64,000 nt of DNA from Musa acuminata AAA Group. Taxonomy: Eukaryota; Streptophyta; Magnoliopsida; Zingiberales; Musaceae. Location: contig NC_088355.1 in NCBI RefSeq assembly GCF_036884655.1, positions 19,410,501 through 19,474,500 of the forward strand. The letters run 5' to 3'. The position numbers and the translations under genes are program-made. The notes under the pieces are model-generated. The model did no database searches and was not told the origin of the DNA. It saw only the letters and a list, made by a program, of their open reading frames with translations. Positions 21,720-34,374 of the stretch are shown piece after piece; position 1 is the first letter of the stretch, and each line of letters starts with the position of its first letter.

Positions 21720-23368
21720 TGTTGAATCTCATATTTTGATGATGAAACAAATTAATATGTGTTTATGATTTAGTCTGTGTTTTGAGTGATGCAGGATTCT
21801 TCGATCAGGATGAGACAATTAAAGCAAGAAGAATCATGCTGTGCAGGGGGAAAACATGTCAGAAGATCGAACGTCGAGCTAGAGGATCGGTCGATGTATC
21901 GACAGAAGTCTTCGGGCCATATATTCGGGCATCGGGCCAAGAAGAGTGGATATTGCACCAAGGATATCGGAGTTGCGGAGTCAACTGACCGATCGGGCAA
22001 TAGGCCGTAAGAGAGGACGATGCGCCGAAGAATCGGACGAAGCATCGAGGGACTAATGACATGCCGGACAACATGATTAATGCTTAGTATTAATTGTCTA
22101 GATCGAAGTATGTTTTTACATGTGCAGGATTAACTACGTTAGCAAGGCATAAAGCAAAATGAAGTCCCGGAGATAAGGACACCATTTCGTTGGGAGTTCG
22201 AGAGTTCGTCAGAAGTCTAGACGTTCGTCAGAAGTTCTATAGGAACTAACCAAGAAGTCCAGGAGCTTGTCAAAGAAGCTCGTCGGAACTCGCCAAGTAG
22301 ATCGCATGAAGTCCAAGAGCTTCCTGGGAGTCCGCTGAAACATTGCCGAGAGATCGTCGAAAGTTCATCGGAAGATCGTCGGAAGCTCGTCGGAAGAAAC
22401 CAAGACTTACGGACTTGTTTAGCTTGAGTATGTCTTAGATTTCGTAGTTAGCATGTAATTGGGTTTGGAATTGGGCCAACCCAATTAGGGGCCAATTGGG
22501 CCCATGTAAGAACTGTATTGGGCCCAATGAAAATTTTCAAACAGTGCCCCAAGAGGTGACACCGTCATGGCATAGTCTCCGAGACTGTGTCAAGCGGTGG
22601 TACCACCGGTCTGGGCGGTGGTACCACCCAAACACAGCCTCCGAGAGGCTGCAAGCGGTGGTACTGCCTAGTGTCAGGTGGTGGTACCGCCAGACTAGGC
22701 GGTGGTATCGCCCAATGCAATGTCAGTGTCAGACTGACACTAGAGATGGTACCGCCCAGCACAGGCGATGGTACAGCCCGTGCTCGGGAAACCTAGGATG
22801 AGATGTTTTTATGCTCCAAGTTTGAATCAACTTGAATCCTATAAATACCCCTCTTATCCCTGGTTAAAAGACACAAGCATAGAGAGTTTAAAAGTGAAAA
22901 AATGCTGTAGAAATCTCTTGTGTGAATCCTCCTCTAGTCTAAATGTTAGAATTCTGTAAGAGAGGAGTAAGTGCTTGTAAAGGTTGACTCCTAAACCTGT
23001 GAAAAGGAGAAGAGGGGTGTAAGAAGGAGGTTGATCTTCGCCTATTAAAGGAAGATTAATAGTGGATGCTGGTGGCCTCGACGGAGGAGGAATCGACGGA
23101 GTGGATGTAGGTCACGACAACCAAACCACTATAAAATTGGTGTGTTCTTTGGTTTGCATTTACTTCCTGCCATTTACATATTGCAAAATGAATCTTTACT
23201 TGGCTACTGCATTCACTTCATAAATGTATGCTTTCAAAGTTAAGTTTCCAAAATTGATTTTTATCAAATCGAAACGAAAAGTTTCGAAGACGTGATTTTA
23301 CTGCTGCACTAATTCTTCGCCCCCCCCCTCCCCCGCCCCCCCTCTTAATGCCAACCCCATTCCTAACA
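21720..23368 (+). repeat. A3 5' LTR
   Basis: TGTTGAATCTCATATTTTG to CATTCCTAACA. U3 with GGCGGTGGTACCACC repeats at 22,590-22,790, a TATAAATA box at 22840-22847, and a C-rich run near 23,320-23,342 (the family's homopolymer, interrupted here). Confidence 0.9.
22840..22847 (+). promoter_or_regulatory. LTR TATA box of A3 5' LTR
   Basis: TATAAATA at the conserved promoter position, upstream of the predicted leader and the gag start at 23419. Confidence 0.65.
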
Positions 23369-23370
23369 AT

Positions 23371-23382
23371 TGGTATCAGAGC
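23371..23382 (+). other. Primer binding site of A3
   Basis: TGGTATCAGAGC, a perfect match to the complement of the initiator tRNA-Met 3' end, two bases after the LTR end. Confidence 0.9.
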
Positions 23383-23418
23383 CTCATGATTTCTCATTTG
23401 GTTTAACACCCAAGAGAA

Positions 23419-24365
23419 ATGGCTCTTTTCGGCTTTCAAGAGGGTCACTCTCTCATTTGTCCTCCCTTTTTCAATAGGATGGGCTACACATATTGAAAAA
23501 CTTGATTGAGAGTTTTCTTGCTTTCTTTGGATTTGAACTTATGGAACATTGTCGAATCTGATTTTAAAATGTCTTCTCTTCTAATGAAAGATTGGAATGA
23601 TTTAGAGAAGAGGACTTTTTCTTTAAATGCAAAGGCTATGAATGCCTTATTTTATGCCTTAAACAAAAATGAGTTTAATCGAATTTCTATGTGCGAAATA
23701 GCCTTCGAAATTTGGCATACTCTCGAAATCACACATGAAGGCACAAGCAAAATTAAAGATTCGAAAATCAACTTTTTGATGCATGATTTTGAACTATTTC
23801 AAATGAAACCAAGCGAGACTATTGGAGATATGTACACCCATTTTACGGATGTCGTCAATAGTTCAAAAGCTCTTGGTAAAACTTTTTTGAATTTTGAACT
23901 TGTTAGTAAAGTTTTACGATCACTTTCTAAAAATTGGAATTCGAAAGTAGCGACTATTCAAGAATCAAAAATTTTGAATACTTTTTTAATTGACGAACTC
24001 ATCGGGTCTTTAATGACCTACGAGATGACTTATGTGGCACAAAACTAACTTGAGTTTTTAACAACCTTCTAAAGAACAGGAAGGATTTCGGACATAGAAC
24101 ACATGAAGACCACTCGAGCATAAGCTCAAGTGATGGTGAACTTGAACTCATCACTATGAAAATTAAAAAGATCATTAAACAAAAATCAAAGAAAAAAAAG
24201 AATGGAACTACTTGCTATGAATGCAAGAAGAAGTTGTCAAAAGATGAATCGAGCTCCTCTAAAGATGAGGAGAAAATCAACAAAGGCGAGGTGGCAAACT
24301 ACACCTTAATAGCTTTCGACGATGAGGTAAACGAAACTCCCTTAGTTTATTTCGAAATTACATGA
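23419..24365 (+). pseudogene. Copia-type gag of A3 with premature stops
   Basis: The frame starts at the conserved MALFGFQEG methionine, 36 bp after the primer site. Two TGA codons lie in the YTYWKTRMRVF block (about 23,490-23,505); the first replaces its tryptophan. From 23506 the frame is open for 180 aa (FNRISMCEIAFEIWHTLEI, DMYTHFTDVVN, MTYEMTYVAQ). A stop and frame change follow near 24,047, and a last open piece runs 24156-24365. The tail has TTCYECKKK, the first two cysteines of a zinc knuckle, then goes straight to ESSSSKDEEK without His and the last Cys. Role in life: capsid protein of the virus-like particle; here inactive. Confidence 0.88.
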
Positions 24366-26409
24366 TGTTTTTAATGAGTTATTTTTAATTTAGTTTAATT
24401 ATTTTTCTTGAAATTTCCATGTTTAATGATGTAATGAAAAATGCAAAAATAAAATAGGATCATGCTTATCATGCTAGTAATTTTAAAAATAATCATGAAA
24501 AATACATATTTTATGATAAACAAACAAAATGATTTTGATTGAAAATATGAAATCATGCTTGATGAAATAATATAATTTGAGATCATGCTTAATAAATTTA
24601 TATTTCAAAATTATGCATGATGATTCTTGCAATTTATAGATTATTGATTTTTACCGTAATGAATGTTGCTTTTTCGGTTTTAAAAATGATGCATGTTTTT
24701 ATTCGGCATAAATAAAAAATATATGCTTATATGAAATAGTATAAGTGTTGATGATTGTATGATGCATAATGATGTAATAAAAATATTAAATGTTTGATAC
24801 CATGATTCATGATTTTATGCATGAGATTTTAAAGTTATACATGATGATTTTTGTGATTTATTGATCTTGATGATTTTAATGATAAATCTTGCACTTTCAT
24901 TTTAAATAATGATATATGTGTTGATTTGCCAAGTTGAATGATTGAAAATAAATGATGATTTTTCTCTTGATTATAACTTATGATATTTTTTATGAATCAT
25001 CATCTTGATTTTGAACTCCTACCATTTTTCTAAAAAGGAGAGATTGATGAATCTATCTTTTTTTTTATAAATCTCTTGAAAATAATTTTGATTTGAAAAT
25101 TTGAATATGAATGACTTTTATCTTGATTTTTTGAGAGTTATAACTTGAGATTTCTTATGCTTAAGTCGAAATTTTATATGCATGAATTGAAATTTTTTTC
25201 TCCTAAGTTTCTTTTATGATTTACTAAAGAGAATATCTTTTTCAAAATTAATGACTTAAAATTTTTTTTGAATATCTTTTATTATTTGATCTCCTAAGAT
25301 TTTCTTTTGATTATTTAAGAGGAGGTTTTTCAAAAGAAATCATGCCTTTTGGTATTCACATGATCTAATCTTTCATCATATGAGTTTTATGCAATTCCTT
25401 GTATTCATGAAATGTTTATCTCATCACCCAATTAATTTTTCTTGATATTCTTCATGTGATTATATGAATTTATGCATGAAATACTCAAGATATTATATTG
25501 ATGCATGCAAATGAGAATTTATGATTTATAAATCGCATGATATGAATGAATCATTGTTGTAAAAGAAAAAAGAGAAATTGTCAGCTTGCACATTGCAAAA
25601 GAAAACAAAAATATATGCTAGCTTGAATGATAAAACATGAGATTGTTTATAATACAAATTTATTGTTCTCATGATGTATAAATTGAAATAAAAGGAAATG
25701 AATTATATCAATGTATTGTTATTCCCCTTTTTTTGCCAATGACAAAGGGGGAGAAAAATTTTCCAGTATGCACATCTCTAAAGAGAAAAATTGCTAGCTT
25801 GCACTTCTCAAAAGAGAAGAAAAAAATGATGCTATCGTGTGAATTTTGCGAAGTTACACATTTCAAGAAAATACAAAAATGATGCTATCTTGTACATTTC
25901 AAAAACTTGCTAGTTTGAACATCGTAAAGAAAAGCAAATATGTCAACTTGCACATCTTTAAATTTGCTAGCTTGCATGTTCTAAAAATGTTATAAAATTC
26001 ACTAGCTTGCATGATGTAGAAGTTGCTTTCTTGAACATCTCAAATATTGCTAGCTTACATTTTTTTTTTTAAATGATGCAAAAGTTTGCTAGCTTGCATG
26101 ATGTAACACTTGATAAATTTTCTAACTTACAAATTGCATGATGATATATGCAATGATTTGAATTTGTATGTCTCAAACATTTGAAAGTTACACTTCTCCT
26201 TTTTGTTGATGACAAAGGGGGAGAAGTATGATCATGTTATGCATGATGATGTGTTACAAATATTCATGATGAAATTTATAATGACTTGAATTCGACTTGA
26301 ATTTAAAGTTCTATCAAAATGGCATATTGATAGGGGGAGTTTCTTTAAACTCCGGGAGTTAAAGTTAACTCCATCATCAATTGGTTGTCATCATCAATAA
26401 GGGGGAGAT
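24366..26409 (+). mobile_element. Non-coding 3' part of the A3 internal region
   Basis: About 2 kb of AT-rich sequence with no pol similarity. From about 25,560 it holds a long series of CTAGCTTGCA motifs spaced 25-60 bp, purine modules GACAAAGGGGGAGA at 25,740-25,753 and 26,211-26,224, and a hairpin copy at 26,311-26,333. The purine tract and its enclosing stem arm lie at 26,375-26,409. Confidence 0.8.
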
Positions 26410-28057
26410 TGTTGAACCTCGGATTTTGTTGATGAAACCAATTGATAAGTGTTCATGATTTAATCTGCGTTTTGAGTGATGCAGGATGCTTCGATCAGGA
26501 TGAGATAATTAAAGAAAGAAGAATCATGTTGTGCCGGGGGAAAACATGTCAGAAGATTGGACGTCGAGCCGAAGGATCGGTCGATGTATCGACAGAAGGC
26601 TTTGGGCCATGTATTCGAGCATCAGGCCAAAAAGAGCAGATATTGCGCCAAGGATATTGGAGTTGCGGAGTCAACTGACCGATTAGGCAATAGGCTGCAA
26701 GAGAGGATGATGCGCAAAAGAATCGGACGAAGCGTCGAGGGACCAATGACATGCCAGACAACCTGATTAATGCTGAGTCTTAATTGTCTAGATCAAAGTA
26801 TGTTTTTACATGTACAAGATTAACTACGATAGCAAGATATAAAGCAAAATGAAGTCCCAAAGTCAAGTACGCGATTTCGTTGGAAGTTTGAGAGTTCGTC
26901 ATAAGTCTAGACGTTTGTCGGAAGTTCGGTAGGAACCAACCGAGAAGTCCAGGAGCTTACCAAAGAAGCTTATCGAAACTCGCCAAGAAGATCATCATGA
27001 AGTCCAGGAGCTTGCCGGGAGTACGCTGGAACATTGCCGAGAGATCGTAAGAAGTTCGACGGAAGATAACCGGAAGCTCGCCGGAAGAAACCAAGACTTA
27101 CGGACTTATCTAGCTCAAGTATGTCTTAGATTTCGTAGTTAGCAGGTAATTGGGTTTGAAATTGGGCCAACCCAATTAGGAGCCAATTGGGCCCATGTAA
27201 GAACTATGTTGGGCCCAATGAAAAGGCCCAAATAGTGCCCCAAGAGGTGACACCGTCGTGGCACAGTCTCCGAGACTGTGTCAAGCGATGGTACCATCGG
27301 TCTGGGCAATGGTACCATCGGTCTGGGCGATGGTACTGCCCAAACATAGCCTCCGAGAGCTACAGGCAGTGGTACCACCCAGTGTCAGGTGGTGGTACCA
27401 CCCAGTGTAGTATCAGTGTCAAACTGACGCTGGCGGTGGTACCGCCCAACATAGGCGGTGGTATCGCCCGTGCCTGGGAAACCCGGGATGAGATGTTTTT
27501 AGGCTCAAGTTTAAATTAACTTAAAGCCTATAAATACCCCTCTCATTCCTAGTTAAAAGACACAAGCACAGAGAGTTTAAAAGTGGAAAAACACTGTAGA
27601 AATCTCTTGTGAGAATCCTCCTCTAATCTAAGTGTTAGAATTCTATAAGAGAGGAGTGAGTGCTTGTAAAGGTTGACTCCTAAACCTATGAAAAAGAGAA
27701 GAGGGGTGTAAGAAGGAGGTTGATCTTCGCCTATTAAAGGAAGATCAATAGTGGATGCCGGTGGCCTGTACGGAGGAGGAATCGATGGAGTGGATGTAGA
27801 TCACGATGACCGAACCACTATAAAATTGGTGTGTTCTTTGGTTTGCATTTACCTCCTATCATTTACATACTACAAACTGAATCTTTACTTGTCTACTGCA
27901 TTCACTTCATAAATGTATGCTTTCAAAGGTAAGTTTTCGAAATCGATTTTCATCATAATCGATTTTAATCGAAATGAAAAGTTTTGAAGATGTGATTTTA
28001 CCGCTGCACTAATTCACCCCCCCCCCTCTCCTCTTAGTCTTGAACCCGTTCCTAACA
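26410..28057 (+). repeat. A3 3' LTR
   Basis: TGTTGAACCTCGG to CGTTCCTAACA, 1648 bp, TATAAATA at 27529-27536, U3 GGTACC repeats at 27,240-27,480, and a run of C at 28,017-28,026. Confidence 0.9.
27529..27536 (+). promoter_or_regulatory. LTR TATA box of A3 3' LTR
   Basis: TATAAATA after AAAGCC, the same position as in the 5' LTR. Confidence 0.6.
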
Positions 28058-29544
28058 GTAGGATACTTCGATCAGGGAGAGACAATTAAAGTAGGAAGAA
28101 TCATATTGGGCCGGAGGAAAATATGTCAGAAGATTGGATGTCACACCGAAAGATCGATCGACGTATCGACAGAAAGCTTTGGGCCATGAGTTCAGGCATC
28201 AGGGCAAGAAGAGCGGATATTATGCCAAGGATATCGGAGTTGTGGAGGTCAATTGACCTATTGGGCAATAGGCCACAAGAGAGGACGATGCGCAGAAGAA
28301 TTGGACAAAGCGTCGATGGACCAATGACATGCCGGACAACATGATTCATACTTAGGAATAATTATCTAGATCAAAGTATATTTTTATATATGTAGGATTA
28401 ACTACGATAGTTAGGTATAAAGTGAAATAAAGTTCCGGAGTCAAGAACACGATTTCGTTGGGAGTTCGAGAGTTCGTTAGAAGTCCGGACGTTCATTAGA
28501 ATTTATACAGGAATTCACCAAGAAGTCCAAGAGCTTGCCAAAGAAGCTCATCGGAACTCACTAAGAAGATTATCGTGAAGTCCAGGAGCTTGTCGGGAGT
28601 CTGCTAGAATATTACCGAGAGATCGTCGAAAGTTCGCTGGAAGCTTGCCGAAAGAAACCTAGACTTATAGAGTTTTTTTAGCTTAGTAAATGCCTTAAAA
28701 TTCATAGTTAGTACATAATTGGGATTAGAATTGGGCCAACCCAATTAGGGGATAGTTAGGCCAAGTTTGGGCTGTGTTGGGCCAAAAGAAGGCCCAAACA
28801 ATGACCAAACAGGCGAAACCGTCGTGGCACAGTCTCCGAGACTTTGTCAGACGGTGGTACCACCCAATCTCAGTCTTCAAGACTATCTGGGTGGTGGTAT
28901 CACTGGTCTAGGCGATGGCACCACCCAGTGTCAGGCTACAGGCAGAGGTACCGCCCGCACCCTAAAATTTTGGGGGTTTGAATTTTGGGCTCCAAATTTG
29001 AATCCATTTAGGGCCTATAAATACCCTAACTATTCCTGCATAGATAAGAAAGAAATATTAAGCAAAAATCTATGATTCTAAAGTTGTAAACCTTAGAAAG
29101 TTTAGTTCCCTCCTCCCAAAGCTTAGAGAGAGTTCTAAGGGAGGTGTGAGAGGGATACCTTATAAAAGAGGCTTGTAAGGGTTGTCTACTAAACCCGGTA
29201 AAAGGAGAAGAGGGGTGTAAGAGGGAGGTTGATCTTCACCTATTAAAGGAAGATCAATAGTGGATGCCGGTAGCCTCGGCGAAAGAGGAATCGGCGAAGT
29301 GGATGTAGGTCACGACGACCGAACCACTATAAAATTGACATGTTCTCTGGTTTGCATTTACTTCTTGCAATTTACATTAACTGCAAACTACCTTCAATAC
29401 GCTCTTACTTTGCTTTCAAAGTTAAGTTTTCGAAATCGATTTTCTTCATAATAGATTTTATCGTGCGAAAGGATTTTTTGAAACCGACGTTTTTATCTAC
29501 TACACTAATTCACCCCCCTCTTAGTGCCGACCCCATTCCTAACA

Positions 29545-30120
29545 AGGTTGGCTACCACTCCCAATGACCGATTGTGCTAGATCTGGAACCTCTAGACCTA
29601 TAAGTCTAGTATCAAAGAGTGGAGTACTCATATAGGGTATCCTTGGTGTCTCAAGTCTAAGGCCCAGATACACCAATGGGACGATAGAATCGTTGTCTGA
29701 CAATAATGCATCATCGACCATTCAGCATTCTGTGAGCGGATTAATCAGTGAACTCATTTTCCAATAAGCACTTGCATTGTATCCCTAGTGTCCCCACACG
29801 AGCAGCTATGAGATCAGCAGTATCCATCATATGGATGGGTATACAACACACTAGTCTGTCTGGTTATCTCGATGTCCCTTTTGAGTAACCTATGATCGAG
29901 ATTATTTAGGATCTATGTTTAAAGGCGAATCGGTCTCATTATCACAATCTTATTACGATCTGATTCCCATTGTATAGACAAATTGATATCATAATATATT
30001 CATGCAATGGGCAATATAAAGTGATAAAATATCAAATAATAATAATAAGCAAAAAGACTATATATCAAGTCACACATGTCATCACGGACGTGATTACTTG
30101 TAGAGCACCTATGACTAGCA
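29545..30120 (+). mobile_element. 3' part of a family C LTR
   Basis: It begins AGGTTGGCTACCACTCCC right after the A4 LTR, matching 19,533-19,720 of the first C fragment, and continues to CACCTATGACTAGCA. A TG...CA-type end there would close the LTR. A4 or its ancestor probably inserted into this LTR, but the left flank is lost. No gene is seen. The next 120 bp (30121-30240) carries nothing I recognise. Confidence 0.55.
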
Positions 30121-30240
30121 TATTGTGTGGGAGGAAAATACAAAATCTAAGAATATGAAAAAGGATGGTACTATCCTTCCTAATTCACACATCCTTCCTT
30201 CTACCTGGGTAGAATCCCTTACTTTCTTTCCCATCTAATT

Positions 30241-30845
30241 TTGTTTCTAATGAAGATAACCTACTGGAATATTCATGGACTTAATAAACCTAAAAAATGT
30301 TGGGAGCTCAATAGAATAATTAGGTCTGCTGCTTATGATATTATTATTCTTATGGAAACAAAAATTAAACCATGTCATGTTCATGTTCAAAAGAATTTAA
30401 TATGGCCAGAGGTAGAACTTTTTACCAACGATTTATGTGACACTTATGGTAGAATATGGGTCTTATGGCATCTCAATTTCATTAGTGCTTGGTTTATTCT
30501 GCTACTGAACAATTCATCCACCTTAAGGCAAAGTACAAAAAGAATGGTTATCAATTCCATATTACTGGTATATATGTTTCGAACAATATACATGAAAGAA
30601 ATGTTATATGAACTGATTTGATTAGCATTACAAATGGCTATCTTACAGTGACTTGGATTGTTCTTGGTGACTTTAATATTGTTTGGTACACAAATGAAAA
30701 AGTGAGGGGTAAACCACTTTCAAAAATCCCGCTTCAAAGATTTAATGATTGTATAGATATTGCTGCATTGATTGATATGAAATCTATAGGGGATTAGCTT
30801 TCATGGAGTAATCAAGGTGCTACCCAGAAGAAAATAATGGCTCGA
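30241..30845 (+). pseudogene. LINE endonuclease domain remnant
   Basis: The plus frame from 30250 reads MKITYWNIHGLNKPKK, the start of the L1 apurinic-like endonuclease with its N residue, then IILMETKI with the catalytic E. In a second frame, from about 30,603, it reads VLGDFNIVW, the GDFN motif. The end reads SWSNQGA and KKIMARC-like sequence and continues across the D2 insertion as RLDRCLIN. Stops lie near 30,620 and 30,797. Role: target DNA nicking; inactive here. Confidence 0.85.
30841..30845. repeat. Target site duplication CTCGA, left copy
   Basis: CTCGA at 30841-30845 and again at 33635-33639 flanks the D2 solo LTR. Removing one copy restores the LINE frame across the joint (A-R-L-D-R-C). 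Confidence 0.9.
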
Positions 30846-33634
30846 TGTAACATCCCTCATTTAAAAAAAAAAAAAATTAGTAAATAATAAATTTTTTTAT
30901 TAAATAATATTATATTAAAGTTTATGGCTAAGGACCTAAGAGTAAATATTAAATGTTTGAGATGATTTATAGAATATTCAGAATTGAGTAAATAAAAATA
31001 AAATAAAATAAAATGGAGGACATGTGTCATTAACAAGGATGAGCCACTTAGCATTTATACTAAAGTTGACACCTAAACCCCCATGCATGCTTGCCACCTC
31101 ACTATTTTAGCATGAGCCAAACCTAAGTAATTTAAGGCACCATTAAGAAGAAAGTTTTCAGCCAACGTTAGTTTGAGGAGAAGAAGAAGAAGAGAAGAAG
31201 AAGAAGAGAAGAAGAAGGAGAAGAAGAAGAGGAATTGAAGAAGAAGCTTTGATTGAGGTTTTGCATCAACTCCCCCCATTTGGGAATCAAATTTGCTTAA
31301 GGCAAGTTTTCTAATCTCTTCCTACAGAATTCCTAATCTTTTTTTTCCTTTTAATTCTTCATAAATGCAAAAGATTTCAGCTTAGTACCAAACCGTTCTT
31401 TCCTTTTGATACAAAGCCATGAATATGAAATTTTTCGGTAATCTGACTTTTGTACATTGTTTTCGATCTAACATTTAGCACTAAACTCTGATTTAGGTAA
31501 AACCTATTCCATTTGAAAGTAGACTCAAATATCTTTATTTTGACACTAAGATTGAATGATTTGGAGTTTAAATGCCTACTAAGATTTCTGTTTCAATTAA
31601 CCCTACAGATTCTGCAAAATAGAGACTGAAATTTCTGACCTCTTGTTGCTTAACTACTTATAACTTTCTGCTGTGAACTCAGATTCATACAAAGTATGAT
31701 TTATTCGAAGATAGACTCAAAATTCTTTCTTTATATACCTGATTTGAAATTTTCGGAGTATAATTGCTAACTAAAACATCTGCTTTCATCGACCCAATGG
31801 ATTCAGTAAAACAAAGCAAATATTTTCAGACCTTTGGCTACGAAATTATCTGTAACTCCCTGTTGTAAATTCCAATTCTTGTCAAACTTAATTTGCCTAA
31901 AATTAGATTGATAAAGCTTTCTAATGACACATATTTTGCATAAATTGGAGCATAATTGGTTATCTAAATAGTTCATACAATGTCCCTATCAAATTCTGCC
32001 AGAATCGAGCTTTGGTCGATTTCGGCTCTTCTTGTTTCTTCTCTTTGGAAATCGATTTCGGCAAACACTCTTCAGTTAAGCTTTACATTATTACCTTAAA
32101 TTCCTGTATACTTTTGTCCTTTATTTATTTGTCTACAGCTATCATCTAAAGTTCATGTTTTCAGCGTAATGATTCGGCACATGCATCCCATTGTTCCGCA
32201 TTTGCTTTCGATATGTGCCTCTTCCAGTTTCATTTATTTGGACATTGAATTCATCTAACTTTCTTATTTCAATTGAGCCATATGTGATTTCTTGAAATCC
32301 TTGTATACTCTTGCTTTTGTTTCCTTTTAAATCTGAATACATTTGTGAAAGATTATGTTTGTATCGTATTGACTCGAAAGACATATGTACATTTCGTTGT
32401 TCTGCATGTGCTTCTGATATGTGTCAATGTTATTGTTCATACTACCCTTTTGTACTCTGGTGTCTTGTGGGATATTGTGAACCTTTGCCAGAAATGGTAA
32501 AGGGAGTTATGCTTAGAGCCCGCGATTGCTCTGCGGCCCCATTGACTTCACTCAGACGTGGGTGGATGGAGCTCCCAGACGTGGGAGACTTATGCTTGGT
32601 GGTCATCCAGAAATGGATGAATCACATTATGTATGTGGTCCCATAGCGCCCTCTATGTTTATTGATATGAAATCGAAAGCTTTGTTTATGAGTTCATATT
32701 ATGCTTTGGATAAAAATGGAATGCATGCTACATCAAAAATGTCATACAAGCTTGTGTTTATTATTCGGCACACTTGTTATACTTTGAAGTGTTTCGTTTG
32801 TCATTATCATGCCCCCAAACACTTTTACGCCTTTGATATGTGCCTAAATGCTTCATATGCCATTTGATACATGCCTAAGTATTTCTTTTGCCAATGAAAT
32901 GCTCCAATTTCCCTTCTTCTATTGTTATGTCTAATACTTGTTTTTGAATGAAGTAAACCTTTGTGATTTTATATCAAATGAGATGACTTCAAATGAACAC
33001 TTATATTTCTACTTTTGTATCTTAATACTAAGCCTGCTTGAACTTCTCCTATCGCCATGGATATGTTAGACACTTGCTGAGCTCTTTATGCTCACCCCGT
33101 TGCTATATAAATTTTTCAGGGTAACTTGTCACGCACTGAAAAGCTAGAATTGGGTTAAAGCAGTGAAAGGCTAGAAGATTTTTGAGCTAATTTTGTTGGA
33201 TGATGGTTTTTGTTGTATAGTAAACTTTACTTCTGATGTAATGTTAAGGATCTGTTGATACTTATGTGTTGTAAAAGTTTAAAGGACCGCTCATGTGTAT
33301 GGAATGATAAGTTTAAGTTGTATAAGGATAAGAACTCATGGTAAATAATTATCTTTTTTTGTGATTGTATATATTTCTATGATTATGGATTTGGGTTGTG
33401 GTTGATGTTTAGTTGAGTTGCCTTTAGATTTTGTGAATCTCTGAGTGAAGTGGATTATGATTTATGTAACGTTCAGGTTTATGAATTGTGAATATTGATT
33501 TTGAATGATTCTTAGTATCCTCAAATTGTTAGTTTGGATCCTGGATTGAATTGATGATGAATTATAATATAATTGATTTTAGACAGGGTCACACCTCCTG
33601 AAACTGAAAATTCGGGGGGGGGGGGGGCGTGACA
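30846..33634 (+). mobile_element. Family D solo LTR (D2) inside the LINE
   Basis: TGTAACATCCCTC to GGGGCGTGACA, 2789 bp, flanked by perfect CTCGA duplications. It is related over its length to D1 (11374-14271, opposite orientation) but lacks D1's 30-bp minisatellite. It has a GAA-rich tract at 31,175-31,245 and a G run of about 16 at 33,612-33,627 just before its end. Nothing resembling an internal domain is present. ORFs such as 32311-32646 are not conserved as proteins. Confidence 0.85.
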
Positions 33635-34374
33635 CTCGACTCGATAGGTGTCTGATTAATTAAGAATGGTTAATAGTTTATCCTGATTCACTTCTTAAGT
33701 ATGGTACTCAATTGCTTTCCAATCACTCTTTAATGTATATACACGCAGACAAAGCAATACACAAAGGCAAGAAAACTTTTAGATTCTTTATCATGTAGAG
33801 TACTCATCCTTAGTTCATCGAGGTTATCAGATTAACTTGAAATGTTAATGTACATGGTTCTCCCCCTTACATCTTAGGCCAAAAGCTAAAATCATATAAA
33901 GTGGGACTTAAGAAGTGGAATACAAACACCTTTGACAATATTACCACCTGGGTATAGTTATGCAAAAAGGAGCTAATGGCGGTGCAACATGAGTTACATC
34001 TTCAACCCCTTGATGAGAACCTTATCTGTAAAGAGGCAGGAGCCAAAGATAACTTCATGCAAGCATCAAAGCAGGAGGAAAATTTTGTAAAACAAAAGTC
34101 TCGGCAACATTGGCTTACTCTAGGGGATTCCAATACTAAGTTTTTCTATACTACCATTACTATTAGAAGAGCCATTAATTGCATCAAGAAATTGTAAAGG
34201 TAATGATGGTAATCTTATTGAGAATTTGGATGAGGTTAAAGTGCACACTTAGTAATTTTTTTATTTCTTAATCAAGAGGAGCAACCTAATAATAATCATA
34301 TGGAGCCTACTAGAAAGCTTGATTCGGATGTCATCTCAATCCTTAATGCCCCAGTTATAGATGACGAAATTGTA

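Larger units (their letters stand above)
21720..28057 (+). mobile_element. Complete gag-only LTR retrotransposon A3, nested in the A4 LTR
   Basis: 6338 bp, with 5' LTR 21720-23368 (1649 bp), internal region 23369-26409 (3041 bp) and 3' LTR 26410-28057 (1648 bp). It is flanked by GCAGG (21715-21719) and GTAGG (28058-28062), a 5-bp duplication with one change. A perfect tRNA-Met primer site and a purine tract (AAGGGGGAGAT, 26399-26409) frame the internal region. A gag with stops is the only coding trace; no pol domain is present. This is the best reference copy of family A in the window. Confidence 0.92.
21644..29544 (+). mobile_element. 3' LTR of element A4, split by element A3
   Basis: The first 76 bp (21644-21719, TATTGAATCTCAG to GACGCAGG) and 28063-29544 (ATACTTCGATCAGG to CATTCCTAACA) join to one A LTR of about 1560 bp. 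The first dinucleotide is mutated from TG to TA. The second piece has its own TATAAATA at 29016-29023 and U3 repeats at 28,800-28,960. Confidence 0.85.
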
